A DNA stretch of 64,000 bases. It comes from Phenylobacterium sp. J426. Its GTDB lineage: Bacteria > Pseudomonadota > Alphaproteobacteria > Caulobacterales > Caulobacteraceae. A program made the position numbers and the translations under genes. Below the pieces are notes generated by a model. That model ran no database searches. It was not told the origin of the DNA and saw nothing but the letters and a program-made list of their open reading frames with translations. Of the stretch, positions 27,235 through 36,808 are shown one piece after another (positions within the stretch are counted from its first letter, which is position 1; every line of letters begins with the position of its first letter). The stretch lies in contig NZ_JAJOMY010000001.1 of assembly GCF_024699945.1 (NCBI RefSeq), forward strand, positions 620,001-684,000, in the 5' to 3' direction.

Positions 27235-28032
27235 CTAGGCCGCCGTCCAGCCGCCGTCGGCCGTCAGCGCCGCGCCGGTCGTGGACCCGCCGAGGTCGGA
27301 CACGAGGTACAGCAGCATGCCGGCCAGGTGCTCGTAGGCGACGAAGGTCTTGTTCGGCTGGGCGGCCAGGATGACGTCCTCCACCACCCGCTCCACCGCG
27401 ATGCCCCGGGCCTTGGCCTGGTCGGCGATCTGGGCGTCGACGAGCGGCGTCTTCACATAGCCGGGGCAGATGGCGTTCACGGTCACGCCGCTGCGCGCGA
27501 GCTCCAGCGCACAGGACTTGGTGAAGCCGACGATGCCGTGCTTGGCCGCGACGTAGGCCGACTTGAACGGCGAGGCCACGAGGCCGTGCGCCGAGGCCAC
27601 ATTGACGATCCGGCCGCGGCCGGCCGCCTTCATGATGGGGATGGCGGCCTTCGTCGCGTGGAAGGCCGAGGTCAGGTTGATGGCGATGATCTGGTCCCAC
27701 CGCTCGTCCGGGAAGTCCTCCACCGGCGCCACGTGCTGGACGCCGGCGTTGTTGACGAGGATATCCAGCCGGCCGAAGGCGCCATGGGCGAAAGCGACGA
27801 GGTCGCGGATCTGCTCGGGCCGGGTCATGTCGGCGCCGTGGTACATGGCCTTCACGCCGGTCTGCGCCTCGATCCGGGCGCGGTCGGCCTCGATCTGGGC
27901 CGCGTCGCCGAAGCCGTTCAGCACCACGTTGACGCCCTGGCCGGCGAGCGCCTCGGCCAGCGCCTGGCCGATGCCGCTGGATGAGCCGGTGACGACGGCG
28001 ACCTGGCCTTCCAGATGGTAGTCGACGGCCAT
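27235..28032 (-). CDS. bdhA: 3-hydroxybutyrate dehydrogenase (SDR family)
   Basis: A 265-aa NAD-dependent short-chain dehydrogenase. The Rossmann motif is TGSSSGIGQALAEAL, NNAG is in ILVNNAGVQHVAPVEDFP, and the catalytic Ser and YxxxK are in ASAHGLVASPFKSAYVAAKHG. The NAGVQHVAPVEDFP segment and the QIADQAKARGI loop are characteristic of D-3-hydroxybutyrate dehydrogenases, which interconvert 3-hydroxybutyrate and acetoacetate in PHB and ketone-body metabolism. The start at 28032 is 2 bp after the yaaA stop, with AAGGAAG inside yaaA as ribosome binding site, so the two are co-transcribed. Confidence 0.92.
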   Translation of the reverse strand: MAVDYHLEGQVAVVTGSSSGIGQALAEALAGQGVNVVLNGFGDAAQIEADRARIEAQTGVKAMYHGADMTRPEQIRDLVAFAHGAFGRLDILVNNAGVQHVAPVEDFPDERWDQIIAINLTSAFHATKAAIPIMKAAGRGRIVNVASAHGLVASPFKSAYVAAKHGIVGFTKSCALELARSGVTVNAICPGYVKTPLVDAQIADQAKARGIAVERVVEDVILAAQPNKTFVAYEHLAGMLLYLVSDLGGSTTGAALTADGGWTAA

Positions 28033-28034
28033 GA

Positions 28035-28835
28035 TCAATCTTCCTTGGCTTTGGTCTGCGACGGCGGCGGAGGCTGGGACCGCGCGAAGGTGAATTCCTC
28101 GTCCGTGGAGAGCTCGCCGACAAAGCGGTAGCCGGCCGCGTCGAAACCCTTCAGGTCGGCCGCACGGTCGATCCGGTTGTCGATGGCGTAGCGGGCCATC
28201 AGCCCGCGCGCCTTCTTGGCGTAGAAGGAGATGATCCGGCGCTCGCCGTCCTTCTCCTCGTAGAAGCGGCACGAGACCACCGGCAGCTTCAGAGCCGCAC
28301 GATCGACGGCGCCGAAGTACTCCTGGCTGGCGCAGTTGATGAGCGTCTTGTCCTTGTGGCCCGCGGCGGCCGCGTTCAGCGCCGCGCTCACCCGGTCGCC
28401 CCAGAAGTCGTAGAGACTATGGCCGCGCCTGGTCTTGATGCGCACGCCCATCTCCAGCCGGTAGGGCTGGATCGCGTCGAGCGGCCGGAGCACGCCGTAG
28501 AGGCCCGACAGGATGCGGACATGGTTCTGGGCCCAGGCCAGGCTCTTCTTGTCCAGCTCGCGAGCCCTCAGGCCGGCATAGACGTCGCCGTTGAAGGCGA
28601 ACGCCGCCTGGAGCCCGTCCTCGGACGCCGGATCGAAGGCCTGGAAGCGTTCGCGGTTCAGCTTGGCCAGGCTGTCGGACAACGACATCATCCGCTTCAG
28701 CTCGGGCGCGGTGAGCTTCTTCGTGACCTTGGCCAGCTCGGCGGTCTGGTCCGTGAGCTCGGGCGTCGTCAGCGGCGCGGAGACGTGCGGCGCCGTGAAG
28801 TCGAGCGCCTTGGCCGGTGAGAGGACGATCAGCAT
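28035..28835 (-). CDS. yaaA: YaaA-family (UPF0246) peroxide-stress protein
   Basis: A 266-aa protein starting MLIVLSPAKALDF, the family signature. GLYGVLRPLDAIQPYRLEMG, LYDFWGDRVSAAL and LINCASQEYFGAV are the conserved blocks of DUF328/YaaA. In E. coli YaaA lowers free iron during peroxide stress and the family has a DNA-binding fold; here the role is by homology. The last 15 residues form a Pro/Gln/Lys tail. It sits between the FAD-linked oxidase and bdhA on the minus strand. Confidence 0.95.
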   Translation of the reverse strand: MLIVLSPAKALDFTAPHVSAPLTTPELTDQTAELAKVTKKLTAPELKRMMSLSDSLAKLNRERFQAFDPASEDGLQAAFAFNGDVYAGLRARELDKKSLAWAQNHVRILSGLYGVLRPLDAIQPYRLEMGVRIKTRRGHSLYDFWGDRVSAALNAAAAGHKDKTLINCASQEYFGAVDRAALKLPVVSCRFYEEKDGERRIISFYAKKARGLMARYAIDNRIDRAADLKGFDAAGYRFVGELSTDEEFTFARSQPPPPSQTKAKED

Positions 28836-28876
28836 TTCGGCCCTCTTAAGCGTGGCCGCCGCTCACGCCAAGGGAG

Positions 28877-30286
28877 CTAGAACAGAACTCTGGGATTCAG
28901 GATGCGGTGCGGGTCCAGCGCCTGTCGGATCGCCTTGAGCGCCTGAAGTTCGACCGGCGACTTGTAGCGCGCCGCTTCCGTGGTCTTCATCGCGCCCAGA
29001 CCGTGCTCGGCGCTGATCGAGCCGCCCAGCTTCATCACCAGGTCGTGGACGATCCGGGAGCCCTCGCCGCGCCGCGCGGCGTGGGCCTCGTTGGAGCCCC
29101 CGTCGGGCCGCAACACGTCGTAGTGGATGTTGCCGTCGCCCACGTGCCCGAAGGCGGCGATGCGGCAGCCCGGCGCGAAGGCGCGCATGGCGGCGTCGGC
29201 CTCGCGCAGGAAGGCCGGGACCGCGCTGACCGGGACGGCGACGTCGTGCTTCCACGTGGCGCCCTCCGGCTTCTGGGCCGGCGACTGGTTCTCGCGGATC
29301 GCCCAAAGGGCCTTGGCCTGGGCTTCGGTCTGCGCGACGACGGCGTCGGCGATGAGGCCGGCCTCCAGGCCGTCCTCCAGGAAGCGCTGCATGGCGCGCT
29401 CGGCCGAACCGTCCTCGGCGGTGGCGAACTCGGCGAGCACATACCAGGGATGCGGTGTCGGCAGCGGGTCCCGCGTCCCCGCGATGTTCTTCACCGCGAA
29501 GTCGATGCCGATGCGGGCGATGAGCTCGAAGGCCTCGACCGCGCCGCCCGACGCGTCCTTCGCACGCGCCAGCAGCGCGATGGCAGCCTCGGGAGACGGA
29601 ACGCCCAGGAACGCCACCGCCCGACTGGGCAGCTGCGGGTAGAGCTTGAGCCCCGCGGCGGTGACGACGCCGAGGGTGCCTTCGGCGCCGATCAGCAACT
29701 GCTTCAGGTCGTAGCCGGTGTTGTCCTTCCGCAGATGCTTCAGCCCGTTCCAGACTTCGCCGTTGGGCAGCACCGCCTCCAGGCCCAGCACCAGGTTCCG
29801 CGTCACGCCGTAGCGGACGACCTGCGTTCCCCCGGCGTTGGTGGAGACGAAACCGCCGACCGTGGCCGAGCCCTCCGAGGCCAGCCCCAGCGGGAACTTG
29901 CGCCGGACCGCGGCCGCCGCGGCGTGGATCTCCGACAACGTGACGCCGGCCTCGGCGGTAATGACGTCGTCCAGAGGCGAGACCTCGCGGATCGCCCGCA
30001 GCCGCTCGGTGGACAGCAACACCTCGCCCTGCGGGATCTGGCCGCCGACCAGGCCCGTGTTGCCGCCCTGGATAGTGATCGGCTGACGCGCCTCGGCGCA
30101 GATCCCGACCACGGCGGCGACCTGCGCGGTCGTCCTCGGCAGGGCCAGGAAGGTCGTCTGCCCGACCCATCGGTCACGCCATTCCACCAGCTTCGGCGCG
30201 ATCCGCTCCGCGGCCTCGCTCCAGCCGCCCTCGCCCAGCACGGCCTTGAGGCGGGAGATGACGTCGGCAGGCACAGGCGCGGTCAT
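28877..30286 (-). CDS. FAD-linked oxidoreductase, D-2-hydroxyacid dehydrogenase type
   Basis: A 469-aa flavoprotein of the GlcD/D-2-hydroxyglutarate dehydrogenase group. The PCMH FAD-binding domain carries ITIQGGNTGLVGGQIP and GSATVGGFVSTNAGGTQVVRYG. The FAD-oxidase C domain has the metal/substrate motif FGHVGDGNIHYDV and ends ISAEHGLGAMKTTEAARYKSP. The likely reaction is oxidation of a D-2-hydroxyacid (2-hydroxyglutarate or lactate) with electrons passed to a quinone or ETF; no Fe-S partner gene is adjacent. It starts at the ATG 30284-30286, 13 bp after the Sua5-family stop. Confidence 0.9.
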   Translation of the reverse strand: MTAPVPADVISRLKAVLGEGGWSEAAERIAPKLVEWRDRWVGQTTFLALPRTTAQVAAVVGICAEARQPITIQGGNTGLVGGQIPQGEVLLSTERLRAIREVSPLDDVITAEAGVTLSEIHAAAAAVRRKFPLGLASEGSATVGGFVSTNAGGTQVVRYGVTRNLVLGLEAVLPNGEVWNGLKHLRKDNTGYDLKQLLIGAEGTLGVVTAAGLKLYPQLPSRAVAFLGVPSPEAAIALLARAKDASGGAVEAFELIARIGIDFAVKNIAGTRDPLPTPHPWYVLAEFATAEDGSAERAMQRFLEDGLEAGLIADAVVAQTEAQAKALWAIRENQSPAQKPEGATWKHDVAVPVSAVPAFLREADAAMRAFAPGCRIAAFGHVGDGNIHYDVLRPDGGSNEAHAARRGEGSRIVHDLVMKLGGSISAEHGLGAMKTTEAARYKSPVELQALKAIRQALDPHRILNPRVLF

Positions 30287-30299
30287 GGAGGGCAGTCTA

Positions 30300-31220
30300 T
30301 CACCCAACGAAGCCGGCGGCGCGCTTCAGGCGGTCGTTGATCGCCTCGCCCAGGCCCTCCTGAGGGATCGGGGCCACGGCGATGCCGGTCGCGCCCGAGC
30401 GGTCGGCCGCCCGCAGGTGGGCGAAGAGATTGGCGGCGGCCTCGGCAAGGTCGCGGGCTTCGCTCAGCTGGAAGACCAGGTCGTGCCGGGCGGGCCCGAA
30501 CGCCAGATAGGCCTCGCCGCGCCCGGGCGTGCTCACATCGAGGCGGACCGGCAGGTCCGGGGCATAATGGCGGGCCAGCCGGCCCGGCGAACGTCTGGCG
30601 TCGGCTTCCGCCTCGGCGAGCGGTCCGACGAGCGCCTCGATCTGGGCGCGCGTGATCGCTCCCGGGCGCAGCAGGCGGGCCTCGTCCAGCAGCGCCACGA
30701 CGGTGGACTCCAGCCCGACCTGGCAAGGTCCGCCGTCAAGCGCGGCCGCCGTACGGGCGCCGGTTTCCTCCACGGCCGCCTCGAAGGTTGTCGGGCTGGG
30801 GCGGCCGGATCGGTTGGCCGAGGGCGCGACAACCGGTCCGCCGAACGCCTCCAGCAGGGCCCGGGCGACCGGGTGGGCCGGCGCGCGGACGGCGACGGTG
30901 TCCAGTCCGGCGCGTGCGAGCTCGCAGACGGCATCGGCGTCCGCGACCGGAAGCACCAGCGTCAGCGGCCCGGGCCAGAACGCGGCCGCCAGCTTCTCGG
31001 CCCGGTCGTCGAACCTGGCGATCCGCCGAGCAGCCTCGAGGTCGGCGACATGAGCGATCAGCGGATTGAAGCTGGGCCGGTCCTTGGCGGCGAAAACCGC
31101 CGCCACCGCGCGTGGGTTCGCTGCATCCGCCGCCAGGCCATAGACGGTCTCGGTCGGCATCAGCACGAGCCCGCCGGCCTTTAGGGCGTCGGCCGCGGAG
31201 ATGAGGTCGCTGGGGTCCAC
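30300..31220 (-). CDS. L-threonylcarbamoyladenylate synthase (Sua5/TsaC family)
   Basis: A 306-aa protein. The YrdC domain (VLMPTETVYGLAADA...VFAAKDRPSFNPLIAHV...FWPGPLTLVLP...VAVRAPAHPVARALLEAFGGPVVAPSANRSG) is followed by the C-terminal Sua5 domain (PGRLARHYAPDLPVRLD...). It makes threonylcarbamoyl-AMP for t6A37 of ANN-decoding tRNAs, used by TsaD-TsaB-TsaE. The longer Sua5 form rather than short TsaC is present. The start is a GTG at 31218-31220. It is first in a run Sua5-FAD oxidase-yaaA-bdhA with gaps of 13, 41 and 2 bp. Confidence 0.95.
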   Translation of the reverse strand: MDPSDLISAADALKAGGLVLMPTETVYGLAADAANPRAVAAVFAAKDRPSFNPLIAHVADLEAARRIARFDDRAEKLAAAFWPGPLTLVLPVADADAVCELARAGLDTVAVRAPAHPVARALLEAFGGPVVAPSANRSGRPSPTTFEAAVEETGARTAAALDGGPCQVGLESTVVALLDEARLLRPGAITRAQIEALVGPLAEAEADARRSPGRLARHYAPDLPVRLDVSTPGRGEAYLAFGPARHDLVFQLSEARDLAEAAANLFAHLRAADRSGATGIAVAPIPQEGLGEAINDRLKRAAGFVG

Positions 31221-31293
31221 GTGCGGCGGTTACACGAGGGTTGACCCTTGCGGCAACTTTCCGAGGCGTCGGCGGGCGTCTAGAACGCGCGCC

Positions 31294-33056
31294 ATGACCT
31301 TCCGCGCTCCCGTCCGTGACCTCGCCTTCGCCCTCAAGACCGTCGGCCATCCCGAGCTGGTCAAGCGCGCCTTCCCCGACCTCGACGAGGACACCGTCCA
31401 GGCGGTGCTGGAGGCGGCGGGCGCCTTCGCCGACAATGAGCTCGCGCCGCTGAACCGGGTGGGCGACCAGAAGGGCGCGACCTACGCCAACGGATCGGTG
31501 ACGGCGGCGCCCGGCTTCGCGGCCGCCTACAAGGCGTTCGCGGAGCAGGGCTGGAACTCGCTCGCCGCCGAGCCCGAGTTCGGCGGCCAGGGCCTGCCTA
31601 AGGCGATGGAGCTGGCGGTCTTCGAGATGACCCATGCGGCCAACATGGCGTTCGGCCTCTGCCCCATGCTGACGCAGGCCGCCATCGAGGCCCTGACGCT
31701 GCACGGCACGGAGCGGCAGAAGACTCTGGTGCTGCCCAAGCTGGTGTCCGGCGAGTGGACCGGCGCCATGGTGCTGACGGAGCCGCAGGCCGGGTCCGAC
31801 CTCGGCGCCCCTGACCGCTCGCGCCGAGCCGGACGGCGAAGGCGGCTATCGCCTCCATGGCCAGAAGATTTTCATCACCTGGGGCGACCACGACGCCACG
31901 GACAACATCATCCATCTGGTGCTCGCCCGCACCCCGGACGCGCCGCCCGGCGTGAAGGGCATCAGCCTGTTCCTCACCTCCAAGTTCGAGCTGAAGGACG
32001 ACGGCTCGTTGGGTCCGCGCAACGACTTCCGGCCAGGCTCCATCGAGCACAAGCTGGGCATCCATGGCTCGCCCACCTGCGTGATGCTGTACGAGGGGGC
32101 GAAGGCGGAGCTGGTGGGGCAGCAGGGCCAGGGCCTGGCGCACATGTTCGTCATGATGAACGCCGCCCGCCTGCAGGTCGGCGTCGAGGGCGTGGGAATC
32201 GCCGAGCGGGCCTTCCAGCAGGCGCTGGCTTATGCCCAGGACCGCAGGCAGGGCCGCGCCGTCTGGTCGGACGAGCAGCCGGCGCCGATCTGGGGCCATC
32301 CTGACGTGCGACGGATGCTGACCCTGTCGAAGGCCAAGATCGAGGCCGCTCGCGGCATCTGCCTGACCACCGGCGTGCTCGCCGACCTGGCGCGCCTGGC
32401 CGACACGGAGGAGGAACGCGCCGCCGCGAAAGCCCGACAGGAGCTGCTCACCCCCATCGCCAAGGCCTGGTCGACCGATGTCGGAGTGGAGGTGGCGTCC
32501 CTGGGCGTGCAGGTGCACGGCGGCATGGGGTTCATCGAGGAGACCGGTGCCGCGCAGCATTACCGCGACGCCCGCATCGCACCGATCTACGAAGGCACCA
32601 ACGGCATCCAGGCCGCCGATCTCGTCGGCCGAAAGGTGCGCTCGAACGGTGGAGAGACCATGCGGGCGCTATGCGCCGAGATGGCGCTGACCGCCCAGGT
32701 GCTGTCCGAGGGCGCCGGGTCTCGCGCCCGTCGGCCGTCGGCTGGCGCAGGGCGTGGCGGCTCTGGAACAGGCCACCGACTGGCTTCTCTCGGCCGGCAA
32801 TCCGCAGGCGCTCGCGGCCTCGGTCCCGTACCTCAAGCTGGCCGGCGACGTGATCGGCGGCTGGATCCTGGGCCGCCAGGCGCTGGCGGCTGACGCCGCG
32901 CCCAACGCCGGGGCCGATCCGTGGCTGCGGAGCAAGGGCGCGCTGGCGAGGCTCTACGCCGCGCAGGTGCTGAGCGGCGCGCCCGGACTGGCCGAGGGCC
33001 TGGCCGAAGGCTGGGACGAGCTGGAGCAGGTCGCCGCCGAGGCGCTCGTCGGCTAA
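31294..33056 (+). CDS. Acyl-CoA dehydrogenase, AidB/FadE12-like long form (two one-base frameshifts)
   Basis: A long acyl-CoA dehydrogenase of about 586 aa with the N-terminal extension TFRAPVRDLAFALKTVGH. The FAD/substrate motifs are MVLTEPQAGSDLGAL, FITWGDHD, and the C-terminal VQVHGGMGFIEETGAAQHYRDARIAPIYEGTNGIQAADLVGRK. It oxidises an acyl-CoA at the alpha-beta position, feeding ETF. Two breaks occur: four C at 31808-31811 (three C gives DLGALTARAEPDG) and three G at 32717-32719 (two G gives EGAGLAPVGRRLAQGVAALEQ). Both are repaired by removing one base. It is divergent from the Sua5-family gene. Confidence 0.93.
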
Positions 33057-33062
33057 CGCGTT

Positions 33063-33104
33063 CGAAATACGCTGTTTTTCTAAGCTTTACCTTTCATGTA
33101 TAGG
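33063..33104 (+). promoter_or_regulatory. AT-rich promoter-like stretch before the hybrid kinase
   Basis: The 74-bp gap before the kinase gene holds an unusually AT-rich run for this DNA (GAAATACG, GTTTTTCTAAGC, TTTACC, TATAGG). Its last part could provide a promoter; no confident -35/-10 pair can be fixed. Confidence 0.25.
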
Positions 33105-33130
33105 CTGCGCCCCGGGGAGACTGCGGGCGC

Positions 33131-35014
33131 ATGTCGAAATCACGAATGGACCACCTGGCCGCCATGGGCTCGGCGGCCGGCGCTTTCAGCGCATATCAGC
33201 TCACGGTCGGGGCCCTGCTGTTCCCGATCTGGGCCCACGTCGTGTTCAACGCGTTGGGCGCTCTGGCCATTCTGCTGCTGGGCCACCCCCTGCTCGCCGC
33301 CATCGCCTTCGCGACATCCTGCGCGATCGATACGGTGCAGCAGTTGCTCCTCAGGCGCTGGATCGCCCGGAGCGACAGGGTCGACGAGAGCCGCGCGTTC
33401 CGCAAGCTGATCCTGCTGTGCGCCACCCGGATCACGATCTACATCGTCCCCACCGCCCTCATGGTCAGCCGCGGCGGTGAACCCGAACTCGCCTATTTCG
33501 CCACCCAGTCCTGCCTGATCGTCGCCCTCTCCCTCGCCACCGGGCCGCTCAGCAAGGGCATCTTCTGGAGCTTCCTGGGTCCTCTCCTCGTGGTGGGGAT
33601 AGTACTGGCCCTGAGCCTGCTCTCGCCGGCTCATGCCGCGGGCGTGCTTCTGGGCTTCGGCATCCTGCTGGCGATCCTCGTCATGGTGTCCGAGAACACG
33701 ATCCGGACGATCGGCACATGGCACGGCGCCTTCAACACCAACCTGGCCCTCGTGGCGGATCTCGAGCAGGCGCGCGATCAGGCGATCGCCGAGCGCGCCG
33801 CTGCCGACCTGGCCCGCGAGGAAGCTCGCCGGGCGAACCGTGCGAAGTCCAACTTCCTGGCCACGATGAGCCACGAGATCCGTACGCCGATGAACGGCGT
33901 GCTCGGCATGGCGCAGTTGCTGAAGCGCGACGAGGTCGACTCCGTCCAGCGTGAACGCCTGGAGACGCTGATCGACAGCGGCGAGTACCTGCTGCAGATC
34001 CTCAACGACATCCTGGACGTCTCGAAGATCGACGCCGGCAAGCTCGAAATCTTCGCGCGGCCGGAAGACCTCCGGCTGATGCTGGACCGCCTGATCGGCT
34101 TCTGGGGGGCGCGCGCCGACGAGAAGGGCGTGGCGCTGAACCTGGAGATGGCTGACGATGCGCCCGCCTTCGTGCTCGCCGATGCGCTCCGCCTGCGACA
34201 GATCCTCTTCAACCTCGTGGGCAATGCGCTGAAGTTCACGGAGAGCGGGTCGGTCGCCGTGGCGGTCTCGGCGCGGCCGATGGCCGACGGCCGGATGCTG
34301 ACCTGCTTCTCGGTGCGCGACACCGGGCCCGGAATCGCCCCCGCCTACCTGCCGACCCTGTTCGACCGCTTCTCGCAAGGCGAGGAGGCGGAGGCCCGCA
34401 AGTTCGGCGGCACCGGCCTCGGCCTCGCGATCGTCAAACAGCTCACCGAACTGATGGACGGGCGGGTCTGGGCGGAGAGCGAGGTGGGGCGTGGATCCAC
34501 CTTCCACGTCGAAATCCCGCTGGCGCTGGCTGGCAGCCATCGCACCCAGGCCCAGCCCGCGGAGGTTCCCCTGACGGCTCCCGCGGCGGCGCCAAGCATC
34601 GCGGGCGGCGTGGGCGGCCTGACGGTGCTGGCGGTGGACGATAACGCCGTGAATCTGCTGGTGCTGGACCAGCTGCTGAACGCCTTCGACGCCATGGTGA
34701 TGAAGGCGGCGAGCGGGCCCGAGGCGCTGGAGCTCCTGGCGACCCAGCCGTTCGACCTTGTTCTGATGGACATCCAGATGCCCGGCATGACCGGCGTCGA
34801 GGTGCTGCAGCGGCTGCGCGCAGCCGCGGGGCCAAACCGGGCCGCGCCGGTGATCGCGCTGACGGCCGACGTCACCTCGGGCGGGCGCGAGCGTTACCTG
34901 GCGCTGGGCTTCGACGAGCATACCTCGAAGCCCATCCAGATCGGCGAGCTGATGGCCTCGATCGCCCGGGCCCTCGAGCCTCGGCCGGCGGCCGGCGCGG
35001 CGGACGTGGCCTAG
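33131..35014 (+). CDS. Hybrid sensor histidine kinase with C-terminal receiver
   Basis: A 627-aa membrane kinase. Residues 1-190 hold about six hydrophobic segments without a large periplasmic loop, suggesting a membrane-embedded sensor. A short coiled coil (ADLEQARDQAIAERAAADLAREEARRANRAKS) leads into the HisKA domain with H248 in MSHEIRTPMNGVLGM. An HATPase domain follows (N box NLVGNALKFTESG, G boxes DTGPGIAP and FGGTGLGLAIVKQL), then a receiver domain with D503-D504 and phospho-acceptor D547 (LMDIQMPGMTG). There is no HPt domain or separate regulator alongside, so it must signal to a partner elsewhere. Its stop shares CTAG with the convergent amidohydrolase gene. Confidence 0.93.
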   Translation: MSKSRMDHLAAMGSAAGAFSAYQLTVGALLFPIWAHVVFNALGALAILLLGHPLLAAIAFATSCAIDTVQQLLLRRWIARSDRVDESRAFRKLILLCATRITIYIVPTALMVSRGGEPELAYFATQSCLIVALSLATGPLSKGIFWSFLGPLLVVGIVLALSLLSPAHAAGVLLGFGILLAILVMVSENTIRTIGTWHGAFNTNLALVADLEQARDQAIAERAAADLAREEARRANRAKSNFLATMSHEIRTPMNGVLGMAQLLKRDEVDSVQRERLETLIDSGEYLLQILNDILDVSKIDAGKLEIFARPEDLRLMLDRLIGFWGARADEKGVALNLEMADDAPAFVLADALRLRQILFNLVGNALKFTESGSVAVAVSARPMADGRMLTCFSVRDTGPGIAPAYLPTLFDRFSQGEEAEARKFGGTGLGLAIVKQLTELMDGRVWAESEVGRGSTFHVEIPLALAGSHRTQAQPAEVPLTAPAAAPSIAGGVGGLTVLAVDDNAVNLLVLDQLLNAFDAMVMKAASGPEALELLATQPFDLVLMDIQMPGMTGVEVLQRLRAAAGPNRAAPVIALTADVTSGGRERYLALGFDEHTSKPIQIGELMASIARALEPRPAAGAADVA

Positions 35015-36192
35015 GCTGCCGCCAGCTCGGGCAGGTCGTGCAGGGCCGGATCTAGCCCCTTGCCCATCAGGTCGATGAAATTGTCGCGGTAGAAGCGCCG
35101 GCGGGCGGCGTCCGACACGCCTTCGAGGCTCTCGTTGAACCGCTTCAGCGGATTGCGGCCGCCCTCCACGTGCGGGAAGTCGGAGGAGAAGAGCACCATC
35201 TCCTCGCCGGCGTTCTCCATGATCCAGCGGACGTCCTCGTGCGGATAGGGCGTGACGCGGAGCTGGCGACGCAGGATCTCGGACGGCCTGGCCGAGAGCT
35301 TCTGCAGCCGCTCCTCCCGGCCGAAGGCGGCGCAGCCGGAATCGAGGAATCGCATGAGGCTGGGCAGCCACGAGGCACCGAGCTCGATGGCGCCGAATTT
35401 CAGGCGCGGGAAGCGGTCGAAGACGCCATCGATCACCAGCACCGACAGCGTCTGCCAAATGCTGAGCGGGATGGCCATGAAGGTCAGCGAGGTGAAATTC
35501 TCGTCGCCGCCGTGGAAGTCCTTCACCCGCGGCAGGCCGTTCTCCAGGTAGTCGGCGTGCATCTTCTCCTCGCCGCCGACGTGGAAGAGGATCGGCAGGG
35601 CGGCCTCTTCCGCCAGCGCCCACAGCGGGTCGAGCTCGAGGTGGCTCGGCGAAAAGCCCGGCGGGTGACGCGACGGGACCACGAGCCCCTTGGCGCCCAT
35701 GTCGATCGCCTCGCGCGCGATCAGCGGCGCGCGCGCGCGGTCGACCAGCGGGACATAGCCGGTGGCCAGCAGGCGGCGGTCGACCGAGCAGAACTCGGTC
35801 ATCATCCGGTTGTGGGCCCGGGCGGCCTCGAGGGCGAGGTCGACCTCGCCCATCTGCTCCAGCCCCCAATTCGAGAGGCAGGCGGTCGTGAAGACGAGCT
35901 GCGAGGCGAAGCCCAGGTGGTCGAGCGTGGCCGGTCGGTCCTGCGCCCGGAAGGCGCCCAGGGCTTCGTAGTTCTTGCGCAGCAGGATGTTGGCCTCGGC
36001 GCCGGCGCGGAACTCGGCGTCCTCCTGCTGGGCCGCAGCCTTCGCGAACCATTCCGGCAGGACGTCCTTCTTGCCGGTCTTCTCGATGAAGGCGTCCCGC
36101 ACCTTGGGATCCAGGTAACGATGGATGGTGCCCGGCAGCTCCATGATGTGGCTGTCGGCGTCATGGACGGTCTGGCCTTGAACGTAAGGCAT
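35011..36192 (-). CDS. Amidohydrolase-2 family metal-dependent hydrolase
   Basis: A 393-aa TIM-barrel enzyme of the COG2159 group (ACMS decarboxylase/gamma-resorcylate decarboxylase-like). Metal-binding motifs are VHDADSHIME near the N-terminus, PILFHVGGEEKMH in the middle and FSSDFPHVEGGRNPLKRF near the C-terminus. Members decarboxylate or hydrolyse aromatic and related compounds; the exact substrate cannot be told. GGGAGG is 6 nt from the ATG at 36192 and abuts the one at 36198, so 36192 is preferred. It is divergent from the DNA glycosylase gene. Confidence 0.88.
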   Translation of the reverse strand: MPYVQGQTVHDADSHIMELPGTIHRYLDPKVRDAFIEKTGKKDVLPEWFAKAAAQQEDAEFRAGAEANILLRKNYEALGAFRAQDRPATLDHLGFASQLVFTTACLSNWGLEQMGEVDLALEAARAHNRMMTEFCSVDRRLLATGYVPLVDRARAPLIAREAIDMGAKGLVVPSRHPPGFSPSHLELDPLWALAEEAALPILFHVGGEEKMHADYLENGLPRVKDFHGGDENFTSLTFMAIPLSIWQTLSVLVIDGVFDRFPRLKFGAIELGASWLPSLMRFLDSGCAAFGREERLQKLSARPSEILRRQLRVTPYPHEDVRWIMENAGEEMVLFSSDFPHVEGGRNPLKRFNESLEGVSDAARRRFYRDNFIDLMGKGLDPALHDLPELAAA

Positions 36193-36208
36193 CGTCATCC
36201 TCCCGCTT

Positions 36209-36808
36209 ATGCGTTCTGTCGTTGTGAGCCATCCCGAACCTTCGAACCCGATGCGTCAAGAGTTCTGGGTCCGCCATCCCGTGGAGGTGGCGCGCGACCT
36301 GATTGGCTGGGAGCTGACGGTGAACGGCGTGGGCGGACGGATCGTCGAGACCGAGGCCTACCACCAGGAGGATCCCGCCTCGCACAGCTTCTCGGGCCCC
36401 ACGCCGCGCAACCGGGTGATGTTCGGGCCGCCGGCGCATGTCTACGTCTACCGCAGCTACGGCATCCACTGGTGCATGAACCTGGTGTGCGGGGCCGACG
36501 GCGACGGGGCCGCGGTGCTGATCCGGGCGCTGGAGCCGACGCACGGGCTCGAGCTCATGGCCGAGCGGCGCGGGCTCATCGACAGGCGAGCGATGTGCTC
36601 GGGGCCCGGCAAGCTGTGCCAGGCGCTGGCGGTCACGCGGGAGCACGACGGCATGCGGGCGGACCACCCGCCGTTCGCGCTGCAACCGGGCGCCGCGGCG
36701 GGCGTCGTCGCTGGACCGCGGATCGGCATCACCAAGGCGATGGAAAAGCCCTGGCGGTTCGGTGAGGCCGGCTCGCGCTACCTGAGCCGGCCGTTTCCGA
36801 AGGCCTAG
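36209..36808 (+). CDS. 3-methyladenine DNA glycosylase (AAG/MPG family)
   Basis: A 199-aa base-excision repair glycosylase that removes alkylated purines. Conserved blocks are ARDLIGWEL, RIVETEAYHQEDPASHSFSGPTPRN (with the catalytic Glu), VMFGPPAHVYVYRSYGIHWCMNLVC and GPGKLCQALAVTREHDG. An in-frame ATG at 36251 (MRQEFWVRHP) is an alternative start; it would leave a promoter region of about 58 bp between the two divergent genes instead of 10-16 bp. The stop shares CTAG with the peroxiredoxin gene. Confidence 0.93.
   Translation: MRSVVVSHPEPSNPMRQEFWVRHPVEVARDLIGWELTVNGVGGRIVETEAYHQEDPASHSFSGPTPRNRVMFGPPAHVYVYRSYGIHWCMNLVCGADGDGAAVLIRALEPTHGLELMAERRGLIDRRAMCSGPGKLCQALAVTREHDGMRADHPPFALQPGAAAGVVAGPRIGITKAMEKPWRFGEAGSRYLSRPFPKA

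Noticed and set aside
33140..36052. A 970-codon open frame on the minus strand
   Set aside because: It is antisense to the hybrid kinase and in the wrong frame of the amidohydrolase. It has Arg/Gly/His-rich composition and no domain; long antisense frames are common in DNA this GC-rich.
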